7,121 bases of DNA from Pseudanabaenaceae cyanobacterium MP8IB2.15. Its GTDB lineage: Bacteria > Cyanobacteriota > Cyanobacteriia > Pseudanabaenales > Pseudanabaenaceae. Within the stretch, counting starts at the first letter, position 1. Each line of letters begins with the position of its first letter. The notes below the pieces were generated by a model that was given only the letters and a program-made list of their open reading frames with translations, ran no database searches and was not told the DNA's origin. The stretch is taken from the NCBI GenBank assembly GCA_030248825.1, contig JARCMB010000365.1:1-7121 (forward strand). The letters are read 5' to 3'. The translations under genes were made by a program, and so were the position numbers. This document shows, one piece after another, positions 4,720 to 7,121 of the stretch.

Positions 4720-5970
4720 ATGCAAGCTGGTAATTTACTCAGAATGAACGAGGCAAGCGTGAATTGTGCAGATTTAAATAAAGCGAACTTAACTGGGGCA
4801 GTCTTGGGTGATGCCAACCTGAATGGAGCCGATCTGAGGCGGGCAAATCTCACCGAGGCAAATCTGGCTGGTGCGAGTTTAAGCAAAGCCGATCTGACTG
4901 GGGCATTTCTGAATGGGGCTAATCTGAATCGGGCCGATTTATCCGAGGCAATCTTAAATGAGGCAGATCTGACCGCCGCTTTTTTGATCAAAGCTGACTT
5001 ACGGAAAGCCAGCTTAAATGAAGCCAATTTGATGGGGGCAAACTTATCGGAAGCTGTCCTAAATGGGGCATCGCTGCAAGATGCCGATCTGAGTCTAGCT
5101 GACCTAAACTTTGCAAATCTGACTGGAGCGATCCTGACATCGGCAAATCTCTGCGGGACTTGTTTTACTGAGGCAAATCTGCTGGGCGCAGACCTCAGTA
5201 TGACTTACCTAGCAGGTTCTGTTTTGACCAGAACTAACTTAAGTGGCGCAAATTTACGACAGGCGAACCTAGCGGGCGCGAATTTGACGGAAGCCAATCT
5301 TACAGGTGCAGAATTGCATAGCGTCGATCTGAGTGGGGCTAACTTGCAGGAAGCTAACTTAAATGCAGTCGATTTGGTTAACGCCAACCTTGACAAAGCT
5401 TGTTTGAGTCGGGCAAATCTGGGTTGGGCAAATCTACTAGGCACGACCCTCTGTGAAGCTAATTTAGTTGGAACAGATTTAAGCTGGGCAAATCTCAATC
5501 AATCGAGTTTGATCGATGCTGATTTGAGTTGGTCGAATCTGAACGGCGCATTTCTGATGGGGGCGAACCTGAGTGGCGCGAATCTTAACAATGCCAACCT
5601 CACTAATGCCAACCTCAGTGGCGCAAATTTGAGTGGAGCGAATCTGATGGGAGCTAGCCTGAATGGAGCCGATTTGACAGGAGCCGATCTCAAGAATGCT
5701 TACTTGATCAAAGCCAATCTTCATGGAGCTAACCTGAATGGCGCAAACTTAACTGGGGCAAATCTCGATAGTGCCAACCTGAATGGCGCAAATCTGACCA
5801 AAGCCAACCTCAATCGTGCCAACCTTCACGATGCCTGTTTGACGGGAGCCAACTTGAAGGGAGCTTTTATGTTATGGACTAATCTAAAAGGAGCCTTTCT
5901 CCTCTGGGTGAATTTGGATGAAGCTAATCTGACGGGGGCGATTTTGCCCGCCGATCGATCATCTGCCTAG
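4720..5970 (+). CDS. Long pentapeptide-repeat protein (79 uninterrupted repeats)
   Basis: This protein of 416 residues from ATG 4720 is almost entirely A(D/N)LXX repeats. The central residue i falls at every fifth position from L19 to L409 without a phase slip. It is Leu in all but two repeats (Phe149, Met384), and i-2 is mostly Ala. Such repeats fold into a right-handed quadrilateral beta-helix with four repeats per coil, so about 20 coils and a rod near 95 angstrom. No signal peptide, membrane helix or extra domain is seen. Residues 1-15 are a short non-repeat lead. By hand count acidic residues exceed basic 35 to 20. Five Trp (236, 256, 271, 386, 396) break the small-residue pattern. No Shine-Dalgarno supports any start; TTG 4699 (423 residues) and ATG 4744 are alternatives. 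Probably co-transcribed with the next gene, 46 nt away. Known family roles include gyrase protection by DNA mimicry and heterocyst glycolipid localisation (HglK); none can be assigned here. Confidence 0.95.
   Translation: MQAGNLLRMNEASVNCADLNKANLTGAVLGDANLNGADLRRANLTEANLAGASLSKADLTGAFLNGANLNRADLSEAILNEADLTAAFLIKADLRKASLNEANLMGANLSEAVLNGASLQDADLSLADLNFANLTGAILTSANLCGTCFTEANLLGADLSMTYLAGSVLTRTNLSGANLRQANLAGANLTEANLTGAELHSVDLSGANLQEANLNAVDLVNANLDKACLSRANLGWANLLGTTLCEANLVGTDLSWANLNQSSLIDADLSWSNLNGAFLMGANLSGANLNNANLTNANLSGANLSGANLMGASLNGADLTGADLKNAYLIKANLHGANLNGANLTGANLDSANLNGANLTKANLNRANLHDACLTGANLKGAFMLWTNLKGAFLLWVNLDEANLTGAILPADRSSA
5590..5619 (+). repeat. Near-identical tandem 15-bp coding units
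   Basis: AATGCCAACCTCACT (5590-5604) is followed by AATGCCAACCTCAGT (5605-5619), 14 of 15 bases identical, each encoding one pentapeptide (NANLT, NANLS). This is DNA-level evidence that repeats expand by unit duplication. Confidence 0.75.
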
Positions 5971-6008
5971 ACACTGAATCGTTAGCAAAACAAAAAAGTA
6001 ATGGTGTT

Positions 6009-6012
6009 GAGG
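6009..6012 (+). promoter_or_regulatory. Shine-Dalgarno GAGG of the second pentapeptide gene
   Basis: GAGG lies 4 nt before the ATG at 6017. An in-frame TGA at 6008-6010 overlaps it, so no start further upstream is possible and the ATG is well supported. Confidence 0.7.
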
Positions 6013-6016
6013 ACAA

Positions 6017-6889
6017 ATGAAAGCTGGTGAACTCGTAGAACAATATAAAAAGGGGCTGAGGGACTTTGAAGGAGTCGATCTCAGTCGTGAGAACCTGACT
6101 GGAGCCAGTCTATTTCGAGCTAACTTGAGTGGCGCAAATCTGAGCGAGACGACTTTATCCTGTGCCAATCTAAATGAGATCGACTTCCAATCTGCCATAT
6201 TGACAACGGCAGTGCTCTATCGCACAAGCTTAAGTCGTGCCAACTTGAGTGCCGCAAATTTAGAAGGAGCTAGTTTAGTCAAAGCAAATCTGCATAAAGC
6301 TAATCTCGCCCAGTCAAATCTCAAAGATGCCGATCTCACAGGAGCTAACTTGAATGGAGCGCAGATGATGCAAGCAGATTTGAGTGGAGCCAATCTCAGT
6401 GGGATTTTTCTGACGGGGGCGAGTTTGGAATCCGCCAACCTCAGCGAGACTTTTTTGAAGGGGGCGAATCTGGATGGCGCAAATCTGGATGGAGCTAATT
6501 TGGAATCTGCTAACCTCAGTGGTGCTAGCCTTAGCGATACGAATCTCAGTAACACAAATCTCAGTAACACGAATCTATCGAATGCCAATCTCTATGGCGC
6601 GAATTTGAGCAATGCCAACCTTACGGGTGCCGATTTGAATGGCGCAAATCTCAGCCATGCTAATCTCACAGGTGCTGACCTTAATGGCGCAGATCTGAAT
6701 GGTGCATTTTTAGCCGAAGCCACGCTCATCAGTGCCAGCCTCGATGGTGCGAACCTCAGCAAAACTAATTTCTACAAAGCCAGTCTGAATGGTGCGAATT
6801 TACTCAGAGCTAACCTAAATGGAGCTAACCTCAATGGTACTAATCTCACAGGTGCAGAGCTATACGCCACCGCCGAAGCGGTCGAATAG
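6017..6889 (+). CDS. Pentapeptide-repeat protein (54 uninterrupted repeats)
   Basis: This 290-residue protein begins with a short helical lead, MKAGELVEQYKKGLRDFEG, of the form LxxxYxxGxRDFxG that commonly opens cyanobacterial pentapeptide proteins and probably caps the helix. Repeats follow from F17 to L282 in steps of five with no phase break, 54 in all, or about 13-14 coils of right-handed beta-helix. The central residue is Leu except F17, F57, M117 and F252. Ala dominates at i-2, but residues 175-187 hold three consecutive TNL repeats. The last eight residues (YATAEAVE) form a short polar tail. No signal peptide, membrane segment or second domain is seen. It lies 46 nt after the other pentapeptide gene with no terminator between, so they are likely one transcript. 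Both are built alike, but the second keeps the N-terminal cap that the first lacks. Molecular function is unknown; a binding scaffold or DNA mimic is possible. Confidence 0.95.
   Translation: MKAGELVEQYKKGLRDFEGVDLSRENLTGASLFRANLSGANLSETTLSCANLNEIDFQSAILTTAVLYRTSLSRANLSAANLEGASLVKANLHKANLAQSNLKDADLTGANLNGAQMMQADLSGANLSGIFLTGASLESANLSETFLKGANLDGANLDGANLESANLSGASLSDTNLSNTNLSNTNLSNANLYGANLSNANLTGADLNGANLSHANLTGADLNGADLNGAFLAEATLISASLDGANLSKTNFYKASLNGANLLRANLNGANLNGTNLTGAELYATAEAVE
6542..6570 (+). repeat. Exact tandem duplication of a 15-bp pentapeptide unit
   Basis: AATCTCAGTAACAC occurs at 6542-6555 and again at 6557-6570, identical over 14 bases with period 15. It encodes NLSNT twice. It is the least diverged adjacent pair I found in either gene and suggests recent duplication. 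Confidence 0.8.
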
Positions 6890-6902
6890 CTAGAGAAGTA
6901 AG

Positions 6903-7121
6903 CTATGCAGCCTCCTTTATAGGTGTAACCGAGAGCTTAAAGCCTAACTGAACGAGTATTCTTGATACACCAGTTAGATCTAAATTGTTCTGGAGAGGCA
7001 GAATTTTCTGGAAATCATCTTGGCTCAAGAATTCCTGCGAATTATTTGAAATAGCAAGCCTAGCTTCTGCGACATTCTTTAACGCTAAGTATAATTCGTC
7101 ATAACTACAGTCTTCTAAAAC
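6903..7121 (-). CDS. 3' part of a probable HigA/Xre-type antitoxin (addiction-module antidote), 5' end outside window
   Basis: A frame open from the right edge to TAG (6905-6903) gives the last 72 residues of a protein. The segments LYLALKNVAEAR (10-21), FLSQDDFQKIL (31-41) and LDLTGVSRILVQLGFKLSV (47-65) align without gaps to the remembered pattern of the Xre-family addiction-module antidotes: ALxxVAxAR, ten residues, LSRESLYKAL, about fifteen residues, LKALGLxLSV. Such proteins bind and neutralise a RelE/HigB-like toxin and repress their own operon. The stretch between VAEAR and LS, which should be the first HTH helices, reads LAISNNSQEF and is unlike the usual GMSQLARDTG, so DNA binding may be weakened or altered. 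The toxin gene usually lies upstream, beyond 7121. It converges on the second pentapeptide gene with only 13 nt between the stops and no visible terminator. Coding status is fairly sure; function is moderate. Confidence 0.65.
   Translation of the reverse strand, partial: VLEDCSYDELYLALKNVAEARLAISNNSQEFLSQDDFQKILPLQNNLDLTGVSRILVQLGFKLSVTPIKEAA

Noticed and set aside
4668..6588. Long minus-strand open frames opposite the pentapeptide genes (for example 4668-5027, 5205-5498, 5479-5724, 6217-6588)
   Set aside because: They arise because the 15-bp repeat keeps antisense frames free of stops. Their products are monotonous Leu/Ala/Arg/Lys/Phe repeats with no independent start signals.
4774..6869. 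CRISPR-like or satellite repeat
   Set aside because: The periodicity is 15 bp, coding and in frame, with degenerate units and no spacers, as expected for pentapeptide-repeat genes.
6887..6905. TAGCT...AGCTA as a bidirectional terminator between the second pentapeptide gene and the antitoxin-like gene
   Set aside because: The stem is only five A/T-rich pairs, overlaps both stop codons and has no T-run on either strand.

Overview
The window looks like cyanobacterial chromosome, probably from a filamentous lineage such as Pseudanabaena (genus is a guess). The grounds are a ferredoxin:thioredoxin reductase catalytic chain, a Ycf49-like (DUF2499) membrane protein, an FtsH of the cyanobacterial FtsH1/FtsH3 type, two very long pentapeptide-repeat proteins, and many CGATCG words including full GCGATCGC (HIP1) octamers at 331-338, 3661-3668 and 3723-3730.

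Layout. Positions 1-96 hold the right end of an IS200/IS605-type element, with the apparent 3' tail of its tnpB, the subterminal hairpin and a TCAAG terminal motif. From 153 to 4462 five genes all lie on the minus strand, in transcription order: cobA (uroporphyrinogen-III C-methyltransferase), ftrC (FTR catalytic subunit), ftsH (membrane AAA+ metalloprotease), a ycf49-like gene, and a class-I SAM methyltransferase. Gaps are 63-134 nt, and a good intrinsic terminator follows ftsH, so this is a run of housekeeping genes more than one tight operon. A divergent intergenic region of about 260 nt follows. It carries four head-to-tail 10-11 bp units, a second direct repeat and an inverted repeat. To its right, two plus-strand genes (4720-5970 and 6017-6889) encode proteins that are almost wholly pentapeptide repeat: 79 and 54 consecutive repeats without one phase break. 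The right edge (6903-7121) holds the 3' end of a minus-strand gene that resembles HigA/Xre-type antitoxins; its toxin partner, if any, would lie outside the window.

How the genes relate. cobA supplies precorrin-2, the precursor of siroheme and cobalamin. ftrC carries photosynthetic reducing power from ferredoxin to thioredoxin. ftsH does membrane-protein quality control. These are core functions with no evident shared pathway. The pentapeptide pair looks like a two-gene unit: 46 nt apart, no terminator between, same architecture. It is the most unusual part of the window. The rods predicted from the sequence are long, acidic (the first protein by hand count) and regular, but no partner or function can be read from sequence alone. 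I see no complete undescribed system. The best candidates for follow-up are the pentapeptide pair with its tandem-repeat leader and the putative guide-RNA end of the IS element.
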